Source of the DNA: Pegoplata infirma
Taxonomy: Eukaryota; Arthropoda; Insecta; Diptera; Anthomyiidae
DNA length: 64,000 nucleotides
NCBI GenBank assembly: GCA_963921195.1
Contig: OY992537.1
Location: 128,300,694 to 128,364,693 of the forward strand
Reading direction: 5' to 3'
In this document: positions 11,966 through 23,216 of the stretch, piece by piece
How the letters are laid out: every line of letters starts with the position of its first letter
Numbering within the stretch: the first letter of the stretch is position 1
The notes under the pieces: model-generated
Database searches by the model: none
The model's input: only the letters and a program-made list of their open reading frames with translations
What the model was told of the DNA's origin: nothing
Position numbers and translations under genes: made by a program

Positions 11966-12348
11966 ATTTTGTTATTTGATGATCGTGATCTTACTACAAT
12001 GGTACAATTTTCGTCTTCTTACTCCCAAGGGGAATCGAGTCGAATATGTATTAATATTTTAGTTTGATCATTAATGATTTGTCATTAAAATCCCTTTGAT
12101 ACTTGTAGTATAGGGTTTTTTTTTGGCTAAATAATCTTGACAATGGAATCTGACAAATACCGAAACAATGCCGATTAAGTCTTGCAACAATAACTATTAC
12201 AAATAAATTTAAAACAGAAAAATAATTTTCTTGTAAATTATTCTATGAGAATTTTATCAATTAATTAGTAAAGAAAATAATAACCTCGAGCTAGAATAAA
12301 CCTACTCAAAATTTAAAAAAAAAATATATTTAACTTAATTTAAGGAAA
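11966..12348. other. AT-rich spacer
   Basis: No supported feature was seen. Confidence 0.4.
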
Positions 12349-12690
12349 ACAAGTAGAAAAGTTAAATTCGACTTTGCCGAATCTATGAATACCCTCCACA
12401 ATGCCTTAGTAAATTTTCAAATGTCAACAGAAATTAACGGTTTTAATTAGAAATATTATATTTTAAATAAAAAACTTTTTTTTAGTCATTTTTGTAAAAA
12501 AAAAATTACCAATTTTTTTTTTTTGAGTGTAAAATTTGTTTTGAGTGTAAAATTTTTTTCACATTAGAATTTTTTTATTTTGAATAAAAATCTTTTTTTA
12601 GTTATTTTTGTAAAAAAAAAATTGACAAAATTTTTTTGGAGTGTAAAAATTTTTTTGTGTGTAAAATTTTTAATAATTTTTTATTTTTTT
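12349..12690 (-). mobile_element. DINE-1-like repeat, 3' end fragment
   Basis: On the minus strand this ends with GAGGGTATTCATAGATTCGG, then an AAGTCGAATTTAACTTTTCTACTTG tail as in the plus-strand copies at 36148-37052 and 53426-54465. Upstream (higher coordinates) it has the same TTTTACACTC-rich stretch. The 5' half is missing. Confidence 0.6.
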
Positions 12691-14100
12691 TTCGTTTTGG
12701 GGACAAAATTAATTGCAATATTAACATACTTAAACAACTATTGAAAAATCCTATAAAATGTATTTTTATTAGCAATAGACCAAATTATTTTTGTATGCAG
12801 AAGTTATTATTTTAAAATGCAGATTTTTATATTATACTAGCTATACCCGGTCCGCGTTGCTGGCCCTAAGAAAAAAACTATTTTATATTGCATCTTAATT
12901 TAAATATAGTGTCAGACAAAATTAAAGCACAGGTCCGGGCCCAGCTAGTAACCTTTGGTTCCACCCTCAGTTAGCACTATCTATAGAGAAATCTTAACAA
13001 AATCGGTTCAGCTGTTTTTGGGTGCTGCAAATTTCATTGACATCAATTTTGTCGTTATTGTGTGATTGCGAAAAAGGAGGAAATAACTTTTTATTTATGA
13101 AAAACGGGAGTGATATTGTAAACCCTTTTGCCGAATCGCGCTATACATATGACCTACAGTTCCCGCTCGGTTAGTTCTATCAGTACGGCTTATCCGTTTT
13201 TGCGTGATTTCACAACAGGCAGATATAACGTTCAGTATAAAACAAAGGGTCTTGTCAATTTACGCCTCTTTGTTCAATCGTGGTCAGTATAGTACTAAGG
13301 GCGTTGCAATTTTGATCCCTTTTTCTAATAACGATCTTATATGGCCTACATATGCACTTGGTTAGCACTGTATGTAGTGAAAGTGTCAAGAGAATCGGTT
13401 CAGCTGTTTTTGTGTGATTGCGAAACAGGCAGACAAAGTCCAGTATAGTACAAAGGGACGTGGCATTTTACGCCCCTTTTTCCAATCGTAGTATAACATG
13501 GCCTATAGTTCCGCACTCGGTTAATACTATCAGTGCTGAAAATTTAATTAAAATCAAGTCAACAGTTTTTGCGTTATTGCGGAACATGCAGAAATAAAAT
13601 TCAATTCAATACAAATTGGCATGGCATTTTGCGCCTATTTGTCCGATCACGCTCTAATTTGGCACAAAGTTAGTACTTGGTTAGTACTATCGTTAGTTTA
13701 ATTAAAATAATTTCATCAAAATCGGTCCAGTTGTTTTTTATATATAGATGTCATAAGTGGTGCAATGTAAAAATTCGATTTTGCCCACCCCTCCGCCCAC
13801 TGGCAATAAAGCATGGCATTTTACGCCCATTTGTCCGATCACGCTCTTATTTGGCATATAGTTAGTACTTGGTTAGTACTATCTTTGGTTTAGATTTCAT
13901 CAAAATCGGTTCATCCGTTTTTTATATATAGATGCCATTAGTGGTGCAATGTAAAAATTCGATTTTGCCACGCCCATCGGCCCACACGCAAAAAATTAAA
14001 AATCTGACTGCACAGTGTTACTCCCTAGGCTATTCTAAATATTCCTTGAAAATTTCATCAAGATCGGTCCAGCCATTTTCGCGTCCATAAGGAACATACA

Positions 14101-15090
14101 CACTCAGAAAAAAAACTAACTAAAAAATGGGAAAATTAACTAAATCCAAGGAAAATTGATAATGATTTAGCTCCATTGCCATGTACTCCTATTTTTTAGA
14201 CCATATTTTTCTTTAAAAGAAGGACAAATTTGAACTAGAAAATGGGAAAAAATTTCCCATTTTCTAGTTAAAAAAACATTTTTGATGAGGACATTTTTCC
14301 TAAAAATTAGTTAATTTCATATTTTTATTGGTTTATTTATAGAATCGCATGCGAATACACATAGAATTCTCATTATGTACATTTTTTATTTAAAATATAA
14401 AAAAACGTTTGTTTCTTATGGTCAAGTAATAAATTTCATTAGTTTTTAAAGTTAAATTACAACAAAGACTTTGTCTTTAACGTTTGTTCCTAGACTATGG
14501 GAAAACACGCCAAAGCCAAGGCTTTTGTTGTGATTAAAATATTATTTTTTTCCCTCACACATACATGTGTAGAAAAAAATGTAAACATTAAATTTATTAC
14601 TTGTTATACAAGACCAAACTCTCTTTTTCATATACTACAAATAATAAACAAAATGTGAACTACAAGCAAACATGAAAAAAAAAATTAATCAACTAAACAA
14701 TTTCATGTTATGAAAAATTAACTAAACTTGTGGAAAAAACTTCCTCAAATTAAAGAAGATAAATATGATAAACTAATGGGTAGGAAATTACGTCCTAAAA
14801 CTGAATTTTTTGAACTAAATTTTGTTTTAAGAAATATGTCTTAAAAATAAAGATTTTTTTTCATTTATTTGGGGAAAATTTCTTTGGCGGTAAGAATTTT
14901 TTCCATGTATTAGGGAATTCCATTTAAGGAAAATTATGGCCTATTTAACAGTCCATGAACTAAAATTTTTTCCTAAAAGTTGGGAAAATTTCCAAAATTT
15001 TAGTTAAATTTAACTAAATTGTGGGAAAATTTATAAACTATTTTGAAGAAAATTTTTCCAACGTTTAAGTTAATGGTTTTTTTTGAGTGC
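14101..15090. mobile_element. CACTCA-type MITE inserted in the tandem repeat
   Basis: Left end CACTCAGAAAAAAAAACTAAC, cited without its last base as CACTCAGAAAAAAAAACTAA; right end, inverted, CACTCAAAAAAAACCATTAA. Multiple inverted copies of a TGGGAAAATT motif occur inside. It interrupts the repeat array, which continues on both sides (ACATACA before, CATAAAGCCG after). No coding capacity. Confidence 0.55.
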
Positions 15091-15424
15091 ATAAAGCCGC
15101 TTTTTGCATTATTGAAATGACTTTCAATTCAATACAAAGTTGCATTACATTTTACGCTACTTTGTCCGATAACGCTCAAATTTGGCACATAGTGAGTTTT
15201 CAGTTAGTATTATCTTTGATATAAATTTCATCAAAATCGGTCCATCCGTTTTTTATATATAGATGTCATTAGTGCTGGGATGCAAAAATTGGATTTTGCC
15301 ACGCCCCTCCGCCCACAGACGGAAAATCAAAAATCCGACTTGACAGTGTTACTCGCCAGGCTATTCTGAATATTCCCTGAAAATTTCATCAAGATCGGTA
15401 CAGCCGTTTTCGAGTCCATACGGA

Positions 15425-16494
15425 ACATACATACATACATACATACATACATACATACATACATACATACATACATACATACATACATACATACATACAT
15501 ACATACATACATACATACATACATACATACATACATACATACATACATACATACATACATACATACATACATACATACATACATACATACATACATACAT
15601 ACATACATACATACATACATACATACATACATACATACATACATACATACATACATACATACATACATACATACATACATACATACATACATACATACAT
15701 ACATACATACATACATACATACATACATACATACATACATACATACATACATACATACATACATACATACATACATACATACATACATACATACATACAT
15801 ACATACATACATACATACATACATACATACATACATACATACATACATACATACATACATACATACATACATACATACATACATACATACATACATACAT
15901 ACATACATACATACATACATACATACATACATACATACATACATACATACATACATACATACATACATACATACATACATACATACATACATACATACAT
16001 ACATACATACATACATACATACATACATACATACATACATACATACATACATACATACATACATACATACATACATACATACATACATACATACATACAT
16101 ACATACATACATACATACATACATACATACATACATACATACATACATACATACATACATACATACATACATACATACATACATACATACATACATACAT
16201 ACATACATACATACATACATACATACATACATACATACATACATACATACATACATACATACATACATACATACATACATACATACATACATACATACAT
16301 ACATACATACATACATACATACATACATACATACATACATACATACATACATACATACATACATACATACATACATACATACATACATACATACATACAT
16401 ACATACATACATACATACATACATACATACATACATACATACATACATACATACATACATACATACATACATACATACATACATACATACATAC
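15425..16494. repeat. (ACAT)n microsatellite, about 267 uninterrupted copies
   Basis: About 1,070 bp of pure ACAT with no interruption visible in any row. It starts after CGGA and ends before ACATCC. The minus strand is open in three frames as a Met-Tyr-Val-Cys repeat. This is a consequence of the tetranucleotide and not a gene. Confidence 0.97.
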
Positions 16495-16555
16495 ACATCC
16501 ATTTTTATATATATAGATAATTATTTAATTAATTTTTTTAATTTTTTTTTCTTAA

Positions 16556-17070
16556 CCCTTTCACTACCAACTTTTTTTGGCTAGTGATTTCTTGACCAAA
16601 ATTTGTGAAAATGTAGATCTATGCAAATTAAAAACTTTTTGTTGATTTCGTTGGTCTACCGCGCCCTCTAGCGGAGATATATCCAACCAAACTTGAAGCT
16701 TTCACATGCAATATCTCCCGAACGAGTAAACATTTTTCCAAAATTCGAATTTTGTATTTTTGGTATCGAAAAGTTCTACAAAATGCGCTTTTAAGAAAGC
16801 TTGTACGATTATTATTCGATTTTTGAGAACTTTTTAACGTTTATTTTGTTTTGCAATTTTTTTACGTTATTTGAAAAATTTCCAGTTTGCCACCAAATAT
16901 TGCGTGTAGAGTCCACCGGAATGCAAATTTATTTTTCCGAGCACATCTATCGTAAAGATAACCCTTCAATGATCAATCTTGTAAAAACAAAACACAAAAA
17001 TATTGTACGGTTAATTTTTAATGAATTTTTAAAGATGTGTACACTGTAGTGTACAAGGGGAGTGAAAGGG
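16556..17070. mobile_element. piggyBac-like MITE (515 bp, TTAA flanks)
   Basis: The left end CCCTTTCACTACC and the right end (inverted CCCTTTCACTCCCC) are bounded on both sides by TTAA (16552-16555 and 17071-17074), the duplication used by piggyBac transposases. It has no transposase. The 82-codon frame inside is not recognisable. Confidence 0.75.
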
Positions 17071-17074
17071 TTAA

Positions 17075-17510
17075 ATTAAATTTTTTTTGGATTGCAACTT
17101 TTTTTGCTTATAATTGCATACTCCCATAACTATACACAGCATAGAGGAACTCTTTCTACACAAGATGTATATTTTTTATCATGCTTTGTAATAGAATATG
17201 TGTATTTTAACCCTTTAACGGCCACAGGAAAGTATACTTGCCAAATCGTTTTTGGCGATTATTTTGGTTCAGGTAAAAGATAGGGCAAATGTGCTAAATT
17301 TTCTAACTCCAGTTGCTCCAATTACTTTCCGTTTAACGGAAACAAGTCAGAGGACCACTCTTCTCTATATTCTGAAGTTTCTACTACACTTTCTGATTCT
17401 GACATTTCTTCTTCCGAAACAGGATTTGGTTCCTTAATAGACATAGATGAATTGCTGTTTTCATCCACCTCACAACGAAGATGTTCAATTACTTCTGCAT
17501 TTTTAAAGCC
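17075..17510. other. Spacer with an acidic minus-strand frame
   Basis: Contains another TTAACCCTTTAACGGCCAC near 17206 that could be a second piggyBac-like end. On the minus strand at 17322-17519 there is a short frame rich in Glu and Ser. An acidic N-terminus is common in piggyBac transposases, but nothing diagnostic is present and no partner end was found. Confidence 0.3.
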
Positions 17511-17512
17511 TA

Positions 17513-18327
17513 CACTCAAAAAATTATGTCATTAACTGTTTGTAGTTTATTTAAAAAGTTTTCCGTTTAGTCGTTTTTAAAAGCAAAAACATTTGTTTGA
17601 TGTTCAGTTTTTATTAATGACTTCTTCTGTCATTTGTTTCAAAAATAACACACTAAAAAATAAAGACTTTCATTAACATTTAATCTTTAAAGTCATTTAT
17701 TTTTGTTCTGTAAGTAAAAACTACTGATTATTCTTTAAATTTTTAATGATTTCTGTAAGTCATTTTTTTTTTAAATTGTTGGTATTTTTTAATGAAATAT
17801 CATTAGTTTTTACCTACACAAGTCAGTAATTTTTTTGTAGAAAAAAAAAATCAAAAAATTATTTATAGAAATATAAAAACATGTTTGTATCAAGTGACTT
17901 TGGCACGATGGGTAGAGTGTCTGGCCAGAATGTAGTTGGTTGCGGGATCGATTCCCCAAAATTTTATTAAAAATTTTTAAAAAAATATTTCAATAGAAAA
18001 TTGTATAAAATAACCTACGAAATCATTAGTTTTTAATGTTTTCGTAGGTTATTTTTTTGGAATTTGTTGGTAAAAATAACAGAACTATCATTAATTTTTA
18101 ATGTTTTCGTAGGTTATTTTTTTCGAATATGTTAGTAAAAAAGAGTGAAAAAACCGTAATTTTTTAATGTTTAATGTTATTTATTTTAGAAAATTTTGTC
18201 AACAGTAAAAAATAAATGTTGATGTTTGTTAAAATAAATGAATAATTACTGGGATGTTTTTCAATTGTTTATTCACTTGTTTTAAGTGTGTTTTTCTTTT
18301 GTTTTTGCCTACAAAATATTTTGAGTG
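17513..18327. mobile_element. TA-flanked CACTCAAAAA MITE (815 bp)
   Basis: The ends CACTCAAAAAATTATG and (inverted) CACTCAAAATATTTTG lie between TA dinucleotides. The subterminal ATGTCATTAACTGTTTGTAG is shared with the copy starting at 38898. A polymerase III-like tRNA segment lies at 17893-17960. No protein. Confidence 0.65.
17893..17960 (+). ncRNA. tRNA-like segment inside a MITE
   Basis: A-box-like TGGCACGATGGGTAGAGTG and B-box-like GGGATCGATTCCCC are at tRNA-like spacing. The cloverleaf is not convincing overall. It is probably a captured or decayed tRNA, or a SINE head within the MITE. Confidence 0.4.
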
Positions 18328-20213
18328 TACTATCAAAAAAAAAATATTTTTAAAATACCACTACAAGTGTTTGAATTGAATTTTTACATATAAAAATGTT
18401 AAAGTGTCTCAAATACTTTGAATTAACGTGACAATTACCGCAATATTTTTCATAAAATTGGATTACAAACTAGTTCCATTTTTTTTTATTGTTTTTCGAA
18501 AAATTATTTAGATCAAATTCACTGAAAAAACTTCGTGAGTCTCAAATGCTCACGCGTGACTTACCTTTATCGTGAGTAACAAAAAAATGAAGGTAAATTA
18601 TGTTACTGATGATGTTTTGAGATTAATTTTTTTTTTAGTATTGTTTTATACATACAAACTTTTATAACTAAATTACTTTTTTTTTTTTTAAGTCGTGAAA
18701 AGATGCTGTAATCATGTCCGACCATGCCTATTTTTTATATAGAGCTTAAAAACATCATACCAAACAATCTTGCCAAATTTCGGGTCGATATCTCAGCTAG
18801 AAGAGTTTTGGCCAGAAAATACCTAAAAATTCCCTATAGTGCGTTGGGTGGAAAAAAATAAAAATTAAGTGATTTTTATTTACATTTGGAAACAAATAGC
18901 TGACAACAATTAGCCTGTAAGGTAACCCCCTTTTAAAAATAATAAAATATAATAATATTTACTTAAATTAATTACAGTGTGGACTTAATTTCGGTATAGT
19001 AAATTTTCTCGGTGTAAATAGAGCTCAGGAGAGACTTATTGGAGAACTATCCCCCCCTACAAAAAACAACTTTCATTCAAAACCTAACATTTTCCACTCT
19101 TGTACACAATTATAATTGTTTATGTTTTCCTTAATGAAAAACTTTTCAAATAACATTTCTTTTAAAAAACCACACCTTCCTGTCATAAATCTTTTAAAAT
19201 ATCTTACAAAAATTATACAAATTCAATATTGTAAAATTTTAATGTAGCATAACCGAATGAATTCATAATGACATACATAAATTATCACATAATGATGGAA
19301 AATGAAAAGTGATTAACAAATATTTGAAAATACTTGAAGCATAATAATTATAACGATAAATGTCAATAGATAAACAGATTTAACAAACAAATGCATACAA
19401 AATAGATTTTTAAGAGAAAATTTTAAAATCGGAAAAAGTATGCAAAATCACCACCTTAATATTATTTTAAAATGCATTTGCAATTGCATATTGAAAAGAT
19501 GAATGAATGTACAGATAACAAATGCGATTTTTCAAAAATAATTTAAAATTAGTAACATTAAGTCCAGGTAAAAGGTCTTCTCTTAACTAATATAAACTAT
19601 TAACCTTTAGTATAATTTGTGACCTTTTGTTATAGAAAATTTTGTTTAATACTGTTAAAAAAATATGATAAATTTTACATATTGAGGGAGGATTTATGTA
19701 TATTTTTGAATTTAACTAAAATTAATGAATTGTGTGTTGTGCTGCACAAAGATTTGAATATATATCAAATTGAAATGAATATACAGGTAAACCTCGAATA
19801 ACGCTACACAGTTTAACTAAATTTTAATTTAATGTGGCTAGAATATAGTTTCCAAATCCGATACAAAACAGATTTTTTTATGATATCTCAACTGAATGAA
19901 AACAAATTATATTAAAACGTCCCCTTTTTGTTCGCTCACATTTAACTGCGTAGTTCGAGGGTTGTCTGTATATGTAGTTATGCATACAAATGTGTCCTGC
20001 CTTTGTGTATAAATAGGCGTATATCTGTTTTGTTTTAATATGTACTAGAGATGTAATAAATTATTATATCATTTCTCAATATGTATCATCTCATATACAA
20101 ATTCATATACTATTAATTTGTGGACTTAGAATTTCCATATGCATGTTATCTATTTGTATGTATGAAATGCACTATGCTCTAGAATCTTAGAAAAGTGCAT
20201 ATAATCAATATGG
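18328..20213. other. AT-rich region without recognised features
   Basis: No supported gene. A GTGAG/CTCAC-rich patch near 18530-18600 resembles the one at 45400-45740. Confidence 0.4.
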
Positions 20214-20830
20214 AGTGAGGTAATCGTGGTCTTTATTCCAAAAACGGGAAAGATAAATCACAAAACCGCAAAGGATTCCAGAACTATCAGTCTGTTATGA
20301 TGTTATGTGGTGTTTATTTGAGAAGTACCCTTACATCAGACAACTTCAGCAATGCCCAACACCACTTTCTTCGAGGACGGCTCCGGGTGGATTGAGGATA
20401 CTCTTCACAAAATGGAAGGTGCGTTCAACAAGGTCAAAATATCATCAAGCCTTTAGACCTTGGAAAAAACAAGAACGGACAAGTTGTTACAACCAGTAAC
20501 TTAGGTTGTAGGACTATGAGGTCCATTGTGATACCACTTGTAACTTTCAAAATGGAGTTATCTCTCCCTTTCTCTAGAATTTTGTTATAAATAAGGTCCT
20601 CGAGATACTCAACGGAAGTGGTATCAAGGTGGTTGCCTACGCTGATGGCGTTGTGTTCCTAATCAAATGTAAGTTCTTTGGTTAGCCAACGATTAGCCAA
20701 CTCATGAAACTAGCGCTAAAGATACTCTTGTCGTTGGCAAAGGGCAACGGTCTGGAAGTTGATTCCACCAAAGTCGAACTCGTTTTGTTCACAAAAAGCA
20801 GTAATTGTGCTGTGCAGGTTTGATCTTCAT
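20214..20830 (+). pseudogene. LINE reverse transcriptase fragment
   Basis: In shifting frames this reads VVFIPKTGK, then NGVISPFL, VLEILNGSGIKVVAYADG and LSLAKGNGLEV. These are RT blocks in the right order for an I/LOA-like LINE. The catalytic YADD box is YADG here, so one of the metal-binding aspartates is lost. Several stops and frameshifts follow. The copy is dead and lacks both its 5' part and its RNase H. Confidence 0.75.
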
Positions 20831-20839
20831 AAATTAGAT

Positions 20840-21388
20840 GTAAGGTTGGGTTGTTAGTGCCTGCCGACGTTTTACGTCAGCAGATATGGACCCTGAGGTC
20901 CATTGTGATACTAGTCTCTGCCGTTAAACCAATTTGAGCTTCTTGTGAAACTCCTAAGATAATAAATTTTGACATCCAACAAATCAGAAAGATCGTGCAG
21001 CGCCCAAAATTCCAGTAAAGACTGTGCCTGACCAGAAAGTGTCAGGCAATGGCAGATAGTTTCCGACTCCTCATCAGGCATTCAACTACGGCAAAATTCA
21101 TTTGACGGCAAATTTAACCACTCTGCGTGCTTCCGATTAGACTGTTTCCGGGAATTACAGCAACCACCGTCAAAATCTCTACTCTTGGAAGCGACATCAG
21201 CTCACTTGTGCGCTTCTAATTAAGAGAAGGTCAAATCTGTGCTGTTATCTCACACGTCCATCCATGTCGCGGAACAAAGCTGCAGATAAGCCTTGCAAGT
21301 TTCTTGTGACATACCGACCCATTCCAGTTTTTTGGAACCTGTAAAGTAGTTCCCAGGCATGCAAGCTCTTCGGCTTTGCAATTCCTCT
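20840..21388 (-). pseudogene. LINE RNase H and 3' end, part downstream of the BEL insertion
   Basis: On the minus strand the piece GNCKAEELACLGT (the RNase H GN..AD/E..A signature) is followed by the decayed C-terminal tail and the LINE 3' end with ATCACAATGGACCTCAGGG near 20895. Its upstream part is at 30118-30840. The BEL element at 21394-30112 is inserted between the two halves, with GTGCC duplicated at the joints. Confidence 0.7.
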
Positions 21389-21393
21389 GTGCC
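21389..21393 (+). repeat. 5-bp target duplication, left (BEL)
   Basis: GTGCC abuts the 5' LTR and is repeated exactly at 30113-30117. Five-base duplications are usual for BEL/Pao integration. Confidence 0.9.
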
Positions 21394-21717
21394 TGTTAAA
21401 TTATAAATTTAAAAACTCAACATTTGCATGGGTTATTGACCACTAGCCCATATGGCTTTTGGGCATTACTCAGCAATTGTTGTACCTTAGGTTAATACTC
21501 TACTTAAGGCAAATTAACTGCGTAAGCATTAATTTTATTATTTCAGTATAAGGTATTTAATTATTAAAAATAATATATAGGTCATATAATTTTTTAGCTG
21601 TAAGCATTTTTTAGTTTTAATAGTTGTTATAAATAAAGGTAAATATTTAATAACGACAGTTAGTCGAAAAACCTTAATTAACTCCGTCGTTTGTTTTATT
21701 TCCGTGTGTACACCGTA
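21394..21717 (+). repeat. 5' LTR (324 bp)
   Basis: Begins TGTTAAATTATAAATTT and ends GTGTGTACACCGTA. Equal in length to the 3' LTR, with no difference noticed on side-by-side reading. It contains AT-rich promoter-like sequence and a TTATAAATAAAGG stretch near 21628 that could serve as TATA or polyadenylation signal. The boundary is fixed by the target duplication on the left and by the LTR alignment on the right. Confidence 0.95.
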
Positions 21718-21728
21718 AGTACACATTT

Positions 21729-21746
21729 TGGTGACCCCGACGTGAT
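21729..21746 (+). other. Putative primer-binding site
   Basis: TGGTGACCCCGACGTGAT begins 11 nt after the 5' LTR. It starts with the TGG expected to pair with a tRNA CCA end. The cognate tRNA was not determined. Confidence 0.6.
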
Positions 21747-22496
21747 CATTGAATTTTAAGTTTCCCCCCACCAGTGGTAAGGAACTTAAAACACTCAGTG
21801 ATTAAAAGAAACGCGTAAAAAATAAAAATATAGTTTAATGTGAAAAAATATATATGCAAAATATATTTTAAATAAAAAAGTGAAAAATATTAAAAATATT
21901 ATTATTAAAAAAAAAATAAAAATAAAAAAAATATATGTGCAAAATATATTTTAAAAAATAAAGTGAAAAATATAAAACATAAAACAAAAAAAATACGGTT
22001 TGGTTCGGAAAAATTAAAAACAAAAATAAAAAAAATTGAAAGCAGCATTTAAAAACAAAATTGGTAAGTCAATGATTCTATTTTTGTATAATTTCAAATT
22101 TATTTAAATTTTTTTTAATTAAATAACTTGGTTTTTTTTACAATTTGATTTCTTCACGATAATAATTCGTTTTGCTTATTTCGGTATATCTATATCTTAT
22201 TTGTTTTTGTTTTTTTTTTTTTTTGCGGAATATCACTTGTTATTGCCATGATTTAATATTTTTCACGCGACTATTTGGTTTATTGCGTTAAATAAAAATA
22301 AAAAATAAGTAAATAAATATTTTTTTTTTTTTTTTTTAAACCTTGGTTTTGTTCTTGTGACCTGTAGGCTTTGGTATATCTATTTTGCTAAGAAAAGTAT
22401 ATATTTTTTTGGGAATTTTGTTATTTTGTTCTTACTGGAAAACGTATCCAGTAAACAAGTGTTTTTAAAATTTTCTGTTGCAAAAGCGAATTTACA
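21747..22496 (+). other. BEL untranslated leader with candidate intron
   Basis: Very AT-rich, without genes. A strong 5' splice site (TTG/GTAAGT at 22064) and a pyrimidine-rich 3' splice site (CCTGTAG, AG at 22366-22367) would define an intron of about 304 nt. A use in making a subgenomic RNA is conjecture. Confidence 0.4.
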
Positions 22497-23216
22497 ATGG
22501 AGCCAATAGAGATAATCAAAGAGCAGGAAAATTTGGGGAATGAGATCGTGTCTTGCTACAATTCCCTCAGTTCGTTACTCCAAGGAGAAGCGACTAATGA
22601 GGAAGTATTAAGACAGGCGAAGGAGTTAAAGACACAAAGGGATCGACTGATAGTGAAATTCGAAGCGAACGACAAGGACCTTCGGCCTCCAACAAGTACG
22701 TTGGAGAGGAATGCTTACTTTAAGCAGGATTTTCCGTCGGAGGTCCGAAAAGCTTAAAAGAATTTCGATGCCTTATGTAGCCAACTTAGGGCAAGACTAC
22801 AACAGGAGGAAAAGGTGACACGTCAATCTGCTCCAGCTCCTCCTAGCAACTCGGCTTCTACCTCGGCACAGGCAATAACACCGCCTAAATCACCCGGAAG
22901 TAGTGTGGAAAGTAGAGGACTAGTCCGGCAGTTTAAATATGTCCTGGACGATTTGGAGGCCAAAATAGATAAATTTCAGATGAAAGAAGCGTCAGTTGAC
23001 ATCGTCAAGGAGAAGTACAAAACAGCTGAACAAGTGTTCATTCAGTATATGGGACATTTTCCGGACGATGAGCTCATAGAAATTTTCTTTGAGTTAAAGG
23101 ATCGGTATTTGACGATACAAAATCCCTTCCTTTTAAGTTACCATCAATTGACATCCCAAAATTTAGTGGAAATGCTACTGAATGGGAAACGTTTAAGGAG
23201 TTGTTTGAGCAATTAA
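22497..23216 (+). pseudogene. gag: BEL gag, N-terminal part, interrupted
   Basis: Begins at the first ATG after the leader (MEPIEIIKEQ) and encodes a charged, probably helical N-terminal Gag region that would assemble the particle. An in-frame TAA at 22755 ends the first 86 codons. The same frame then stays open to 23214. The conserved Gag segment that follows (LPSIDIPKFSGNATEWETF, from 23138, the DUF1759-like region of BEL Gag) lies in another frame. A second break therefore falls where the frames overlap, between 23093 and 23213. The slip sequence there does not look like a retroviral frameshift heptamer, so mutation is more likely than programmed recoding. The copy would not make full Gag without suppression. 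Confidence 0.8.

Larger units (their letters stand above)
12837..16519 (+). mobile_element. Dispersed repeat with tandem subunits and a microsatellite tail
   Basis: Starts ACTAGCTATACCCGGTCCGCG and ends in the ACAT array followed by TTTTATATATATAGAT. Between them a unit of about 160-210 bp recurs, marked by AAAATCGGTTCAGCTGTTTT-like boxes (near 13006, 13180, 13393, 13556, 13720, 13907, 14062, 15235 and 15395) and by TACGCCC/TTAGTACTATC boxes. A MITE at 14101-15090 interrupts it. Related ACTAGCTGA starts occur at 44020 and 55839. No protein. A LINE-derived 3' tail (RTE type) is possible but unproven. Confidence 0.5.

Noticed and set aside
15327..16502. Three overlapping minus-strand frames of 369-391 codons (Met-Tyr-Val-Cys repeat)
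   Set aside because: They are translations of the ACAT microsatellite. No stop can occur in the repeat, so length means nothing.
23093..23213. Programmed -1 frameshift in gag
   Set aside because: No X-XXY-YYZ heptamer in the right register was seen in the overlap, and a separate premature stop lies upstream. Mutation is the simpler reading.
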